Assembly (NCBI GenBank): GCA_029933125.1
Contig: JAOZOU010000001.1
Coordinates: 380,073 to 444,072, forward strand
Direction: 5' to 3'
Length of the DNA: 64,000 bases
Source of the DNA: a bacterium
Lineage (GTDB): Bacteria; Arandabacterota; Arandabacteria; Arandabacterales; Arandabacteraceae
The translations under genes and the position numbers were made by a program. Shown in pieces: positions 24,814-34,104 of the stretch. How positions within the stretch are numbered: the stretch's first letter is position 1; each line of letters opens with the position of its first letter. The notes beneath the pieces were generated by a model. That model was not told where the DNA came from and made no database searches. It saw only the letters and a program-made list of their open reading frames with translations.

Positions 24814-25539
24814 TTACTGCAATACGAAGTTAGCGAAATAGACCCCAGTCACATCTCCAGTTTTGAGGAGATCGTTGACTGAAGTCTCTATTTCACTCCT
24901 TATCGTCTCGCGTGTCTTGAGATCGCTCAATTCATCTACAGTCCTTCGACCCAATATCTCTATAAGAAGATCCCTGATCTGGGGCTCTCTGCTCTGGATC
25001 TCTTCGGCAACTGCCGGATCGGCCGTTTCCAGGGCGACCGTTGTACAAAGGTAGCGCGTTCCGCTCGTAGCTGAAGGATTCACGACCACATCCTTGATGG
25101 GTGTAATGGTTCCAACGGTAGGAGGTTGAGTAGCCTCAGGAGTTTCCGCGGCAGCTGCCTCGGGCGGCTCCTCTGCTTGCCGCATTGCATTGACAACACG
25201 CGTCTCAAGCAAGCGCGGTGCAAGAGCTCTGGCCACCAGGTAGTAAGCAGCAAAGGCATCGGCAACGATGATGGCCAGAATGACCAGAGTACGAATGGCA
25301 AGAGCGAGAGTTGGTGCAAGCAACACGCGAAGTGGAACGCTTGGCTGCTCAGGCTTCTCAACCACTGCTGCAGCTTCTGGCACGTTTTCCTCAGCAGGTT
25401 CGGTGGTTGCTTCCTTTGCCTCCGGAGTCTCCTCCGGTGCTTCCTCCACCTGGACTGCTCCCTGCGCGCTTGCTTTGGCCTTCTTGAAGAACTTTAGATT
25501 CTCCTTTGACCCTTCTTCCCTTGCCTGCTCCTCGGCCAT
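24814..25539 (-). CDS. fliL: Flagellar basal-body-associated protein FliL
   Basis: 241 residues from ATG 25539 (AAAGGTGGTGG upstream). Residues about 10-65 are a Glu/Ala/Pro-rich cytoplasmic tail, one membrane helix follows (LALAIRTLVILAIIVADAFA), then an Ala/Pro/Glu linker and a periplasmic FliL domain (TITPIKDVVVNPSATSGTRY, LCTTVALETADPA, EPQIRDLLIEILGRRTVDEL, IETSVNDLLKTGDVTGVYFA). The N-terminal tail is longer than usual. FliL stabilises stator units at the motor. Confidence 0.92.
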   Translation of the reverse strand: MAEEQAREEGSKENLKFFKKAKASAQGAVQVEEAPEETPEAKEATTEPAEENVPEAAAVVEKPEQPSVPLRVLLAPTLALAIRTLVILAIIVADAFAAYYLVARALAPRLLETRVVNAMRQAEEPPEAAAAETPEATQPPTVGTITPIKDVVVNPSATSGTRYLCTTVALETADPAVAEEIQSREPQIRDLLIEILGRRTVDELSDLKTRETIRSEIETSVNDLLKTGDVTGVYFANFVLQ

Positions 25540-25563
25540 TCTGACCACCACCTTTCACTACGA

Positions 25564-27486
25564 CTACCTTGTCATGTTCACGAGCTCAGTGAGCATCTGA
25601 TCGCTCGCGCTCAGCACCCTGGCATTTGCCTGGAAACCACGCTGAGCAACCACCATATTCACGAATTCCTCAGCAAGATCGACATTTGACATCTCGAGAG
25701 CTCCGCCCGAGATGCTCGCACTCACGATCTTGCCAGGTTCACCCCTCATAGGCAGACCCGAGTTGCTGGAGGTCACATAGAGTCCGTCACCAACCTTCTC
25801 AAGTCCTGCCGGATTATTGAACTTCGCAAGGATGATCTGAGCTATTGGCTTCGAGACTCCGTTGGAGAAGAAACCCGTAATTATACCACCGGAGTCGATC
25901 GAGATAGACGTCAGAGCACCCATACCGTAGCCATCTTGGCCCTTAGCTGTTGTGCTGAAGGGGGATGAGAACTGGGTGATGCCATCAAAGCTGCCTGGGG
26001 TACCCGCATCAAACACTACTGACATCTCATCAGCTCCATTTGCCGGACTGAAGGTAAACGCAAGGCTACCACCGTCGTAGACGAATGAGGCAAGTGAGCC
26101 GTCCTCATTGAAGCTCACCGTACCCGATTGACCACCCTTTATCTGTTCAATTCCATCCAATGAAGCATCCCAGTACCACATGCCAGCAACTGGAGACCTG
26201 CTGAATCTCACGGTGAGGTTATGCTCCACACCGAGTGAATCGTAGATGCCGATCGAGGTATAGTGCTCAGTAGGAGCAGTATCAACGACCGCGGTACCAG
26301 CCTTGAGCCCATTGTTGGCATCAATCACCACACCTCCACCACCAAGTCCCTCAATACCTGTAACAAGACCTGTGGTCTCATTGATAACCAGGGAGAGGCT
26401 AACAGCGCCCATGGGTGCTTTTCCTTCTGGTGTGAAGACGTCAGTTGCAACGAGTGTGCTGGCTGTACCGTTATCCACAACAAAGGAATTGCCAACTGCC
26501 GCACCAAATATTTGGCGCGTTATATTGCCATCAGCAGCTACTGAAGTTGTTATGTTGTAGGTGGCACCATCTCCTGCATAGTCTCTTGTGAGGACAACCT
26601 CGCCTCCTTCGAGACTTGCAGTAACCCCCGTCACGGTGGAGTTGATGATATTGATGAGATCCGTGATGGTCGAGCTCTCATTGAGACCCGTAATCGCAAT
26701 TGGATCCCCGCCATCAACGCCAATTGTGAAGTCGTTGAATTCTGTTACGCCAAGACTGCCGAGAGTTTCCGATCCATCAAGAGCTCCAGGCTTGACAAGG
26801 TTGCTTCCAGCCAGACTGCTTGCCACAGCATTCTCACCTGTTATGGTGATCTCATGGCGTCCGCCGGCCCCATTTATTGCCGTTCCATAGACTGAGGTTA
26901 TGCCTGTGGTTCCGGCAGAGACCAGGGAGGCTGTCGCAGTTGTCGCCGAAGCATCGAGGTTACAGCCAAAGGTTATCCTGGTTGTCGATTTCGCAGGTAC
27001 CTTCCTTCCAAAAGGAAGTGTTATGTTCTCGATTGCAGCCCCTGGGCTTATCACCCCATTGCTGTCAGCAAGACGTCCCTGGAGAATGAGCCCTGTGGAC
27101 GGGTCGATAAGGTTACCATCTGCATCGTAACCAAATGATCCAACCCTCGTATAGTATTCCTGGTTGCCATCTGAGAGGATAAAGAAACCTTCACCATTTA
27201 TGCCAAGATCTGTTGGTACACCGGTATTCTGGAGAACGCCCTGCGAGAAAATATTGTCGATGGTGCCAACGCCCATACCCAGACCAAGCTGGAGTGGACT
27301 TATCCCACCGAGGCCGTTCTGCGGACGCGATGCACCACGAAGCGTTTGCACCAGAGTCTCACGGAAGGTTACTCTTCCTCCCTTGAAGCCTATGGAATTT
27401 ATGTTGGATATGTTGTTACCCGAAACGTTAAGCGCTGTCAGATGACCCTTGAGTCCTGAAACGCTTGTGTAAAGTGAACCTAACAT
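25564..27486 (-). CDS. flgE: Flagellar hook protein FlgE
   Basis: 640 residues from ATG 27486 (GGAGG nine bases before; GTG 27492 is the alternative). N-terminal MLGSLYTSVSGLKGHLTALN with NNISNINSIGFKGGRVTFRE, then LGINGEGFFILSDGNQEYYT, and C-terminal MSNVDLAEEFVNMVVAQRGF. The hook is longer than the enteric form (about 400 residues) because of a large central insert (about 200-400) rich in Gly, Thr and Ala, likely surface-exposed D2/D3 domains. Exported by the flagellar system under FlgD cap and FliK length control, both encoded next to it. Confidence 0.96.
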   Translation of the reverse strand: MLGSLYTSVSGLKGHLTALNVSGNNISNINSIGFKGGRVTFRETLVQTLRGASRPQNGLGGISPLQLGLGMGVGTIDNIFSQGVLQNTGVPTDLGINGEGFFILSDGNQEYYTRVGSFGYDADGNLIDPSTGLILQGRLADSNGVISPGAAIENITLPFGRKVPAKSTTRITFGCNLDASATTATASLVSAGTTGITSVYGTAINGAGGRHEITITGENAVASSLAGSNLVKPGALDGSETLGSLGVTEFNDFTIGVDGGDPIAITGLNESSTITDLINIINSTVTGVTASLEGGEVVLTRDYAGDGATYNITTSVAADGNITRQIFGAAVGNSFVVDNGTASTLVATDVFTPEGKAPMGAVSLSLVINETTGLVTGIEGLGGGGVVIDANNGLKAGTAVVDTAPTEHYTSIGIYDSLGVEHNLTVRFSRSPVAGMWYWDASLDGIEQIKGGQSGTVSFNEDGSLASFVYDGGSLAFTFSPANGADEMSVVFDAGTPGSFDGITQFSSPFSTTAKGQDGYGMGALTSISIDSGGIITGFFSNGVSKPIAQIILAKFNNPAGLEKVGDGLYVTSSNSGLPMRGEPGKIVSASISGGALEMSNVDLAEEFVNMVVAQRGFQANARVLSASDQMLTELVNMTR

Positions 27487-27568
27487 CTTCACTTACCTCC
27501 TCTCTGGCTGCTTCTGTCATTCCACAGCCGGAGGGCCTCCTCATAAGAGGTCCAGCCCTTTGTAAACC

Positions 27569-27937
27569 TCAAGCAATGACCGTGCTGTCGATTGAGGTGA
27601 AGACACCGCCCTTGGTCTCCCCGGCTGACATGGCAGTGATCACTGTGCGATTCTTGACGCTTACGATCAATGCCAGCTCATCCATGAGGACCAGGGACTC
27701 ATTGGCTCCTTTGCTTCGGGCAGCGTCAACAGCTGCGCCAAGCTTCTCGAGATCCGCTCTATCGAGAGTGAGACCTCGAGCTGCCAACCTGTTCAAGGCG
27801 TGCTTGGAAAACTTGAGCCCGCTTGAACTGGCAATGCCATTGAGAACCTTGCTGAAGTCCTCACCCAGCAGACGCGGCTTTGCCTTAAGATCGCCTATGC
27901 CGCCTTGCTTAGGAAGCGGACCATGAATTCGATTCAC
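27569..27937 (-). CDS. Flagellar operon protein, TIGR02530-like (flg_new)
   Basis: 122 residues; GTG start 27937 after GGAGGTGATAGC. It matches the small conserved protein found between flgD and flgE in many bacteria: FSKHALNRLAARGLTLDRAD, LGAAVDAARSKGANESLVLM and LALIVSVKNRTVITAM, ending VFTSIDSTVIA. Role not firmly known; its fixed place next to the hook genes suggests a job in hook assembly. The 82-nt gap to flgE carries a short palindrome (CCTCTTATGAGG) and nothing else obvious. Confidence 0.88.
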   Translation of the reverse strand: MNRIHGPLPKQGGIGDLKAKPRLLGEDFSKVLNGIASSSGLKFSKHALNRLAARGLTLDRADLEKLGAAVDAARSKGANESLVLMDELALIVSVKNRTVITAMSAGETKGGVFTSIDSTVIA

Positions 27938-27949
27938 GCTATCACCTCC

Positions 27950-28642
27950 TCATCCCATTGAAGGGTTACGTAGCTCAATAATGTCCGAAATCTTGACTTC
28001 AACCCCATTGACGACGAAGACCGCTTCGCCATCAACGAACTTCACTGATGAGACCGTTCCTGTGAGAAGTGTCATGACATCGATCGCCTCTCCGTCACGA
28101 TCAAAAGCCTCAACCCTCACAGTGTAATTGCCTTCTGCCCGGTCATGCCCTTCATCATCCTTTCCATCCCAGATAACCGTGTTCTCACCTGAGACCAAAT
28201 CCTGGCGTTCAAATTTCCTAATCTCGGTTCCATTCTCATCCATAATGGTGACAACAACCCGGTGTGCAGGCTCATTGAGTTTGAAGTGGATCTCGGCACT
28301 TCCCGAGGAATCGAGATGGATTGTCTCACCCACCGCCACGACCTCCTTGCCTATGAGCCCGGCGGCAGTTGTGTTGTTGAGAACTTGAGTCAGTAACAGA
28401 TCAAGATCATTGTTGCGCTCAAGATTGGCGTTGATGTTTTCCAGTTGCTCAAGCGAACTGAACTGAGCAAGCTGCGCAATCATGTCCTCATTGTTGAGTG
28501 GCGAGAGAGGATCCTGATTCTCAAGCTGCACAGTGAGCAATCTCAGAAAATCATCCTTGCCCAGCGTGCGCAACGGATCTCTTGAAGCCTGGTGAGAACT
28601 CTGGTAGAGCTGATTCACTCCATTTACGTCCAAAACCTTCAC
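27950..28642 (-). CDS. flgD: Flagellar hook-capping protein FlgD
   Basis: 230 residues from GTG 28642 with AGGAAGG upstream; TTG 28633 is nearly as good. The reading frame continues further upstream but only as a shadow of fliK. Family features: LGKDDFLRLLTVQLENQDPL with SPLNNEDMIAQLAQFSSLEQ, then the FlgD tudor/Ig part (LIGKEVVAVGETIHLDSSGS, GENTVIWDGKDDEGHDRAEG, YTVRVEAFDRDGEAIDVM). Serves as scaffold cap for hook polymerisation and is then discarded. Confidence 0.94.
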   Translation of the reverse strand: MKVLDVNGVNQLYQSSHQASRDPLRTLGKDDFLRLLTVQLENQDPLSPLNNEDMIAQLAQFSSLEQLENINANLERNNDLDLLLTQVLNNTTAAGLIGKEVVAVGETIHLDSSGSAEIHFKLNEPAHRVVVTIMDENGTEIRKFERQDLVSGENTVIWDGKDDEGHDRAEGNYTVRVEAFDRDGEAIDVMTLLTGTVSSVKFVDGEAVFVVNGVEVKISDIIELRNPSMG

Positions 28643-28649
28643 CCCCTTC

Positions 28650-31022
28650 CTATGCCCATTTATCAAAAGTTGATGCCAAAGCCTCGACTCTTTCGATTTC
28701 CTCTTCTTCGTTAAGCACAAGATCACCACCCATGATGTGGACATGTCCTCTGCGATCCCTGCGTTGCGAATCGTCTCGATCGCCAAGGAGCAAGAATTCA
28801 AAGTCATCAGGAATGAATCCCTGCAGCTCAAGACGCTGGTTGAGCTCCCAGCTGTGATTTACGAGAGCTTCACGAAGCTGAGTGCTGGTGACTGCAATCC
28901 TCGCTCTCACGACGTTTGAAACTACACTCATGCGAACCCGTACAACATCTCCACTATCAGTCCTGAGCTCGAAACCAATATCATGTCTTGGCTTGCCTTT
29001 TTCGAGATGCTCAACAATTGCATTGATTAGTCTTTGATGAATCATCTGTGGTGGCCGAAGCTCATCGGTGCTGACCATCTCCACTTGATGCATGGATGAG
29101 GCTTGCATGGCATGATTGGGTTGAAACCTCACCTTGGATGGCTGCCGAAGTGTACTCTTCACCGGCGCTGTTTGCCGCGCAATCTGAGCGATCTCTCTTT
29201 CTGAAGCAGTCGCCGACCTGGGTGCCACCTTTGGAGGCCTTGGCCTGGGCATGTTATCATGCCCAAAATCGCTTGAGTCTTGCCCATCCCTCGCTAGATC
29301 CTTATATGCACCGATCGCATGACTAATCTCACCTCGCACCTGGCCTCCCTGCCCACGGTCGAAAATTGAAGGTACTGATTGCTTACCGTAGCTCAACCTT
29401 ATGAGATAATCTACTGCCGCCTTTTCATTATCGATACCTTGATCGAAAGACGCCTGGGAAGTTTGGGTTGCATCCCTTCCATGTTGGACTGCACTCTGGG
29501 ATGGATTTATCTGTCTTGCTTGATCTGTAGTTGCTTCGGCCGATCCTGCTGCACGGTTAGATTGACCGAGCACCTGCCCCACCTCGTGAGGCACCTTATC
29601 CAGGCGGTGTATTCCCCGACTTACCATGCGCATTGAAACAAGTTCGAGAGAAGATTGCCTCTGAGAAGGCTCAAACCATTCAAAGGCATCCCAATTACGC
29701 ATCTTCGTCCGTGAGGTGCCAAGTGCGTCAGCAGGGGTGCTCGAGCGCGGCTTATTCCTAACAGCCTCTCCTGTTTGCGATCGCGAAAGCCGGAGCCCAT
29801 CCATGTTTTTCTGAGGCGAGATCCGAGTCTTGCGTTGCGTGATGATCTCAGCTATCCGCCCTGGATTGAACTTGGTTGAAACGGAGTGATCTTGCGTCTC
29901 AATCTCAGACGGTGTCTCGACGATATCGGCGACCTTGACTCCAAGAGTATGTTTTGCACTCCGAGAAACAAGATTGGCCGAAACCCCATTCCGAGATCCG
30001 TTGGAAGTCTCATCCGTAAAGGGGCTCACGCTCAACTGGGAATCGCCAAATCCTCCATTGCCGTAGCTTCCCGCTTCTGTCTCCTCGTTGGTGACAAAGC
30101 CCATAACGTGTTTTCTCACTGCTCGTGGTGCGGCATCGACTCGGGCTGTGCTCAAGTCAAGGAGCTCGGCATCTGAGCTCAAATTACTTGATTCTTCATG
30201 CTGCCCCAGATCGGCTAGTGCTTGCTGGCCGCTAGAGATTTGGATTCGCATCATAAACTTAGGAGCCCTGTGTTCACTTGAGTCTTGCAGAGATTGACTT
30301 GAGATACTCAACTCCGAAGGTGTTGGGGAATCAATCAAATTAGCACCGCCTCGGGAAGGGGATTCTACTTGGACGATTTCGCCTGAACTTCCATTCGGAG
30401 CCTTACAGTTGTCTGAAACTTGCCTTACGCCACCTGCGTTGGCCACGGCACTCTCAGCAGGCTCCTCCCTAGGCTTGAAGATGTGGCCCTCAACCTCAGG
30501 CACGAGTTCGATAATTGAGCCCCTTTCGGGCCGCTCAAAGCTAAATGGGCTTTCCTCCAAGACCTTCTCCCCATTTTGCTTTCCAGGTGGATATGCCTTA
30601 ACTGACTGCGTGTTAACCAGAACATCACCATCTTGGGGTGGTCCTGAGAGGCCGGCCTTGCTCTTAAGGGTTTGCTGAGAAAGAATGGGAAGCACCAATG
30701 GCAGACGGGCGGCCATATTCCTACCAGCAACGCTACCTTTCTCTTTTACAGTCTCGCTGCTCTCGTCTGTCGCCAAGAAACTCCACCTCTGCCCGCTCCC
30801 AACCCCCAGCTTTGCCTTTGCAGCCAGATCTGATGCGATCGTCTGCGGGTACCCCTGATTTAATGCCACCAAAGCAGTTTGAGAGCCTAGAGCACCCAAA
30901 AGGATCTCAAGGAAGCCCAATCCAGCGGCACTTCCTCCAAGAGGAGAGGGTGCTTTGCGCTGTCCACCGAGTTTGCAATTCAGCAGACAACCGATAAGGC
31001 TTTGTGTACCCTGCGAATTCAA
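28650..31022 (-). CDS. fliK: Flagellar hook-length control protein FliK
   Basis: 790 residues, long for the family (about 400 in enterics). Start is TTG 31022 with AGGAGGAAGAGG before it. The long N-terminal part is Ser/Gln/Glu-rich and low in predicted structure, as expected for a molecular ruler. Only the C-terminal about 110 residues are conserved (Flg_hook): HDIGFELRTDSGDVVRVRMS, VRARIAVTSTQLREALVNHS, LNQRLELQGFIPDDFEFLL. Assignment rests on that domain and on position between motE-like and flgD. A longer ruler would fit the larger hook protein, but hook length cannot be read from this. Confidence 0.88.
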   Translation of the reverse strand: MNSQGTQSLIGCLLNCKLGGQRKAPSPLGGSAAGLGFLEILLGALGSQTALVALNQGYPQTIASDLAAKAKLGVGSGQRWSFLATDESSETVKEKGSVAGRNMAARLPLVLPILSQQTLKSKAGLSGPPQDGDVLVNTQSVKAYPPGKQNGEKVLEESPFSFERPERGSIIELVPEVEGHIFKPREEPAESAVANAGGVRQVSDNCKAPNGSSGEIVQVESPSRGGANLIDSPTPSELSISSQSLQDSSEHRAPKFMMRIQISSGQQALADLGQHEESSNLSSDAELLDLSTARVDAAPRAVRKHVMGFVTNEETEAGSYGNGGFGDSQLSVSPFTDETSNGSRNGVSANLVSRSAKHTLGVKVADIVETPSEIETQDHSVSTKFNPGRIAEIITQRKTRISPQKNMDGLRLSRSQTGEAVRNKPRSSTPADALGTSRTKMRNWDAFEWFEPSQRQSSLELVSMRMVSRGIHRLDKVPHEVGQVLGQSNRAAGSAEATTDQARQINPSQSAVQHGRDATQTSQASFDQGIDNEKAAVDYLIRLSYGKQSVPSIFDRGQGGQVRGEISHAIGAYKDLARDGQDSSDFGHDNMPRPRPPKVAPRSATASEREIAQIARQTAPVKSTLRQPSKVRFQPNHAMQASSMHQVEMVSTDELRPPQMIHQRLINAIVEHLEKGKPRHDIGFELRTDSGDVVRVRMSVVSNVVRARIAVTSTQLREALVNHSWELNQRLELQGFIPDDFEFLLLGDRDDSQRRDRRGHVHIMGGDLVLNEEEEIERVEALASTFDKWA

Positions 31023-31032
31023 CCTCTTCCTC

Positions 31033-31701
31033 CTAGTCAGTCAAAAGCCGACTCAGTTTGGCTGCTCTTTCAGGCTCGAGTGCGGCAAGAACTTTTGCAG
31101 CATTGCGTGGCTTCATATTGACAAGCACTTGGATGGCTTCCTCATCAGACATCTTGGTCACAATTGCAGCCACGCTTGATGCCTTCATCTGCTCATAAAC
31201 CTTCGCCAGTTGCTTAAACTTGTTTGTGCGATCTATCTCCTCGCTTGCCTTCTCCTCGACCTCTTCCGTTTCGGAACCAGCTACCTGCTCCTTGGCTTTG
31301 CTCTCTTGAGACTTGGCAACCTCGGGTTGAGGCTGTGTGGTTTCTGCTTTCGAGTTCCCTGCCTCAGGTTCGGCGGTCTCTGCTGGCTGTCCAGCGGTGG
31401 TATCCTCAAGTGCAGGAGCCTCAACCTGGGATTGCCGCTCGGTAGCCTGCCTCTGTTGTGTCTCTTCCACAGGAGCTTGAGACAAGTTACCATGGGTCTG
31501 TTCAGCCTGTGCTGGTGGAGTTATAACCTTTATCCTTAAAGGCTGAGGCGGCAGAAATCCCATCACATGCATGAAGAGAATGACAAAGACAACAAAGGGA
31601 ACTGCGACAAGCAGAACAGCATCAAGCGGAATCTTCGATGCCAAGCCTTGCTTCTTTCCCTCTGCCTTTTCGGCATCTTCAGGTTTGACTTCATCAGCCA
31701 T
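31033..31701 (-). CDS. MotE-like / MgtE-N domain flagellar protein
   Basis: 222 residues. Short charged N-terminus, one membrane helix (IPLDAVLLVAVPFVVFVILF), then about 90 residues of Glu/Gln/Ala/Pro-rich linker. The C-terminal helical domain is LAKVYEQMKASSVAAIVTKM, SDEEAIQVLVNMKPRNAAKV, LAALEPERAAKLSRLL, an MgtE N-terminal-type repeat. Such proteins sit after fliJ in many operons; MotE is a periplasmic chaperone for the stator protein MotC in rhizobia. The exact role here is unproven. 2 nt gap to fliJ. Confidence 0.75.
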   Translation of the reverse strand: MADEVKPEDAEKAEGKKQGLASKIPLDAVLLVAVPFVVFVILFMHVMGFLPPQPLRIKVITPPAQAEQTHGNLSQAPVEETQQRQATERQSQVEAPALEDTTAGQPAETAEPEAGNSKAETTQPQPEVAKSQESKAKEQVAGSETEEVEEKASEEIDRTNKFKQLAKVYEQMKASSVAAIVTKMSDEEAIQVLVNMKPRNAAKVLAALEPERAAKLSRLLTD

Positions 31702-31703
31702 GA

Positions 31704-32177
31704 TTACTTCTCCTTCTTCCGGATAGGTCCATGATTATTGCGCCTATGCACTTGAGCAGCTGTTTCATCGAGAGCTGCCTGCTCCATCTTCTTGAGCTGC
31801 TTGATATAGCGCTCCCTCATCCGCTGCTTGAGCTTCTCGAGAGTTTTCTTCTCTCTTGAGCTCTCAAGCAGAAGCTCACGCTTAACCACTACATCCTCAA
31901 CCGATCGCGAAACCTCCTCCCTGTGATTGGCAATCTCATCAGCCAAACGCTCAAGATAGGCATAGAAGATAAGTTTGCGCGATATATCGAGAGCACCTGC
32001 TTCCATTTCAGTAGTGAGCATGCGCTGGCAATCATCCTTGTGTTCACAGAGATTGACAAGTCGTGCCTCCTTGCGCTTGAGATCCTCCTTGGCTCGAGCC
32101 AGCGCTGTCTTTCGTATATCCTCCTGCTGCTTTTTCAAACTCACCACCGGCTCAAGTCTGAACTTAAAAGCAGCCAT
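31704..32177 (-). CDS. fliJ: Flagellar export chaperone/stalk FliJ
   Basis: 157 residues, nearly all predicted coiled coil with the FliJ opening FKFRLEPVVSLKKQQEDIRK and alternating basic/acidic heptads to the end (EKLKQRMRERYIKQLKK). FliJ is the central stalk of the FliI ATPase ring and escorts chaperones. Start ATG 32177 has TAGGAGG five bases before. Follows fliI by 8 nt. Confidence 0.9.
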   Translation of the reverse strand: MAAFKFRLEPVVSLKKQQEDIRKTALARAKEDLKRKEARLVNLCEHKDDCQRMLTTEMEAGALDISRKLIFYAYLERLADEIANHREEVSRSVEDVVVKRELLLESSREKKTLEKLKQRMRERYIKQLKKMEQAALDETAAQVHRRNNHGPIRKKEK

Positions 32178-32185
32178 ACTACCTC

Positions 32186-33493
32186 CTAGGATGCTAGCTC
32201 TATCAAGCGCCTAACCGTTGTCTCATAGCTCGTTGATTCATTTATCCCCTGACGCAGGAAATTGTTGATTGCTCCAATCTTCTCAATCGCCAGATCTATT
32301 TTGGGATTGCTTCCCTTTGTATAAGCACCAATGTTGATGAGATCTTCTGAATCGCGATAGGTTGCAAGGATTTCCCTTATGCGGTTGGCTGCATTGCGAT
32401 GTTCCTCCGAGACGACATCGATCATGAGACGACTCACACTATCGAGAACATCTATTGCAGGATAGTGGTTCTGATTTGCGAGTTTGCGTGACAGCACGAT
32501 GTGCCCATCGAGAATAGAGCGGACGGCATCCGCAATGGGCTCAGTCATATCGTCACCTTCAACAAGGACGGTATAGAGACCCGTTATGCTTCCAAGCTCT
32601 GATGTGCCTGAGCGTTCGAGCAATCTTGGGAGCATAGCGAAAACACTGGGGGTATAACCCTTCGATGTTGGGGGCTCACCAATCGCAAGTCCTATTTCTC
32701 TTTGTGCCATAGCCACACGCGTTACCGAATCCATCATGAGCATCACATCGAGCCCAAGATCTCGGAAGTATTCAGCGATAGCTGTTGCCGTCATCGCACC
32801 CTTCACCCTTATGAGGGAAGCCTCATCTGAGGTGACCGCAACTACTACCGATCTCGCAATCCCTTCCTTAAGATCCTTGTCAAGAAAATCACGCACCTCT
32901 CGACCTCGTTCACCAACAAGAGCAATGACATTGACATCAGCCTCGCTATTCCTTGCGATCATTCCAAGAAGAACGCTTTTGCCAACACCACTGCCAGAGA
33001 AGATGCCAACACGCTGCCCTTTACCGCAGGTTAGCATCCCATCAACAGCTCTTATGCCGGTGGCAAGAGGCTGAGTGATGCGCTTGCGGCGTAGTGGATC
33101 TGGTGCGGAATGAGATACGCTGCGCTTGGCTGGTGCATTTATGGGCCCTTTACCATCAATTGGTCTTCCAAGTCCATCGACAACACGCCCCAGTAGCTCA
33201 TGTCCAACATTTATTACAAAAGGCTCTCGGGTTGCGGTTACTCGACTTCCAGGGGCTATCCCGGCAACATCGCCAAGAGGCATGAGCAGAACCTTGTCAT
33301 CTCTGAAGCCCACTACTTCACAGGGAACAGCCCTGTCTCCACTCTGATTTTCAATAATGCAATTTTCACCGATGGAGACCGGCGGACCGTCAGCTTCGAT
33401 AACGAGTCCAATCACCTGGCACACCCTTCCACAGAGTGTGATGGGATCAAGGGTATCGACAATCGCCATATACTTTTCAGGATCTATCTTCAT
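32186..33493 (-). CDS. fliI: Flagellum-specific ATPase FliI
   Basis: 435 residues, normal size. P-loop FSGSGVGKSVLLG (about 165-177), Walker B in LGLDVMLMMDSVTRVAMAQR, the catalytic Glu region ALVGERGREVRDF, and the family marker GEPPTSKGYTPSVFAMLPR. Hexameric cytoplasmic ATPase that feeds export substrates to the gate. Start overlaps the fliH stop by 4 nt (ATGA). Confidence 0.97.
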   Translation of the reverse strand: MKIDPEKYMAIVDTLDPITLCGRVCQVIGLVIEADGPPVSIGENCIIENQSGDRAVPCEVVGFRDDKVLLMPLGDVAGIAPGSRVTATREPFVINVGHELLGRVVDGLGRPIDGKGPINAPAKRSVSHSAPDPLRRKRITQPLATGIRAVDGMLTCGKGQRVGIFSGSGVGKSVLLGMIARNSEADVNVIALVGERGREVRDFLDKDLKEGIARSVVVAVTSDEASLIRVKGAMTATAIAEYFRDLGLDVMLMMDSVTRVAMAQREIGLAIGEPPTSKGYTPSVFAMLPRLLERSGTSELGSITGLYTVLVEGDDMTEPIADAVRSILDGHIVLSRKLANQNHYPAIDVLDSVSRLMIDVVSEEHRNAANRIREILATYRDSEDLINIGAYTKGSNPKIDLAIEKIGAINNFLRQGINESTSYETTVRRLIELAS

Positions 33494-34104
33494 TTTGCTG
33501 CTCCCAACAGAGCCTTCTCGATTACATCAATCTGACTATCTATCTGCGCATCAACACTTCCTGTCTCACCCTCAACAAGACAGCCGCCTCGCTTTATACG
33601 CTTGTCAGGTTTGATCTCAACACCCTCATTGCTTGTGAGCCAGCCGTTTTCATGCTTTCGCAGAATTTCGAAATCGAGGTCACTCACCCTTATCACCATG
33701 CGCTGCCTCTCAGCCAGATGGTTTACGGCGTTCTTGACTACCTCACCTATGAGGCTTTCCTCAACCTCAGCAACCTTGCCAACAATCCTTCTCGCAATCT
33801 GACAGGAAAGCTTAAGTACTGCTTCTTCGGATTCCTTCAAGAGTCGTTTCCTTTGAGAAACGAGATCGTCAACCATCGACTTGAATGCCTCTATTTGCTC
33901 TTTAATCTCGCCCTCAGTAGCCTTTGCGCAGGCAGCATAGCCATCTTCATAGCCCTTGCGGTAAATCTGCGACATGGCGGATTCGGTTTGCTCATCATCG
34001 GTCTCGCCGAGTTGCTCCTCATGAGCAATTGCTTCTTCAGCCTTGACGGGATAAGACTCCTTAGGTGTCGGCACACGTCTTATGAGCCTAAACGATAAGG
34101 TCAT
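33490..34104 (-). CDS. fliH: Flagellar assembly protein FliH
   Basis: 204 residues from ATG 34104 (GGAGG 8 nt upstream; TTG 34128 would extend into fliG). Mostly helical: YRKGYEDGYAACAKATEGE with the glycine/alanine spaced motif, then the FliH C-domain VLKLSCQIARRIVGKVAEVE, GEVVKNAVNHLAERQRMVIR and GGCLVEGETGSVDAQIDSQI. Negative regulator and membrane tether of FliI. Overlaps fliG by 17 nt. Confidence 0.93.
   Translation of the reverse strand: MTLSFRLIRRVPTPKESYPVKAEEAIAHEEQLGETDDEQTESAMSQIYRKGYEDGYAACAKATEGEIKEQIEAFKSMVDDLVSQRKRLLKESEEAVLKLSCQIARRIVGKVAEVEESLIGEVVKNAVNHLAERQRMVIRVSDLDFEILRKHENGWLTSNEGVEIKPDKRIKRGGCLVEGETGSVDAQIDSQIDVIEKALLGAAK

Noticed and set aside
27509-27524. GG-N10-GC motif (TGGAATGACAGAAGCA) upstream of flgE
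   Set aside because: The -24 and -12 boxes fit the sigma-54 consensus poorly, and a start 12 nt downstream would fall inside the ribosome-binding site of flgE.
28643-28831. FlgD N-terminal extension to 28831
   Set aside because: This part lies inside fliK in another frame and is not FlgD-like; a ribosome site near 28650 supports a start at 28642 or 28633.
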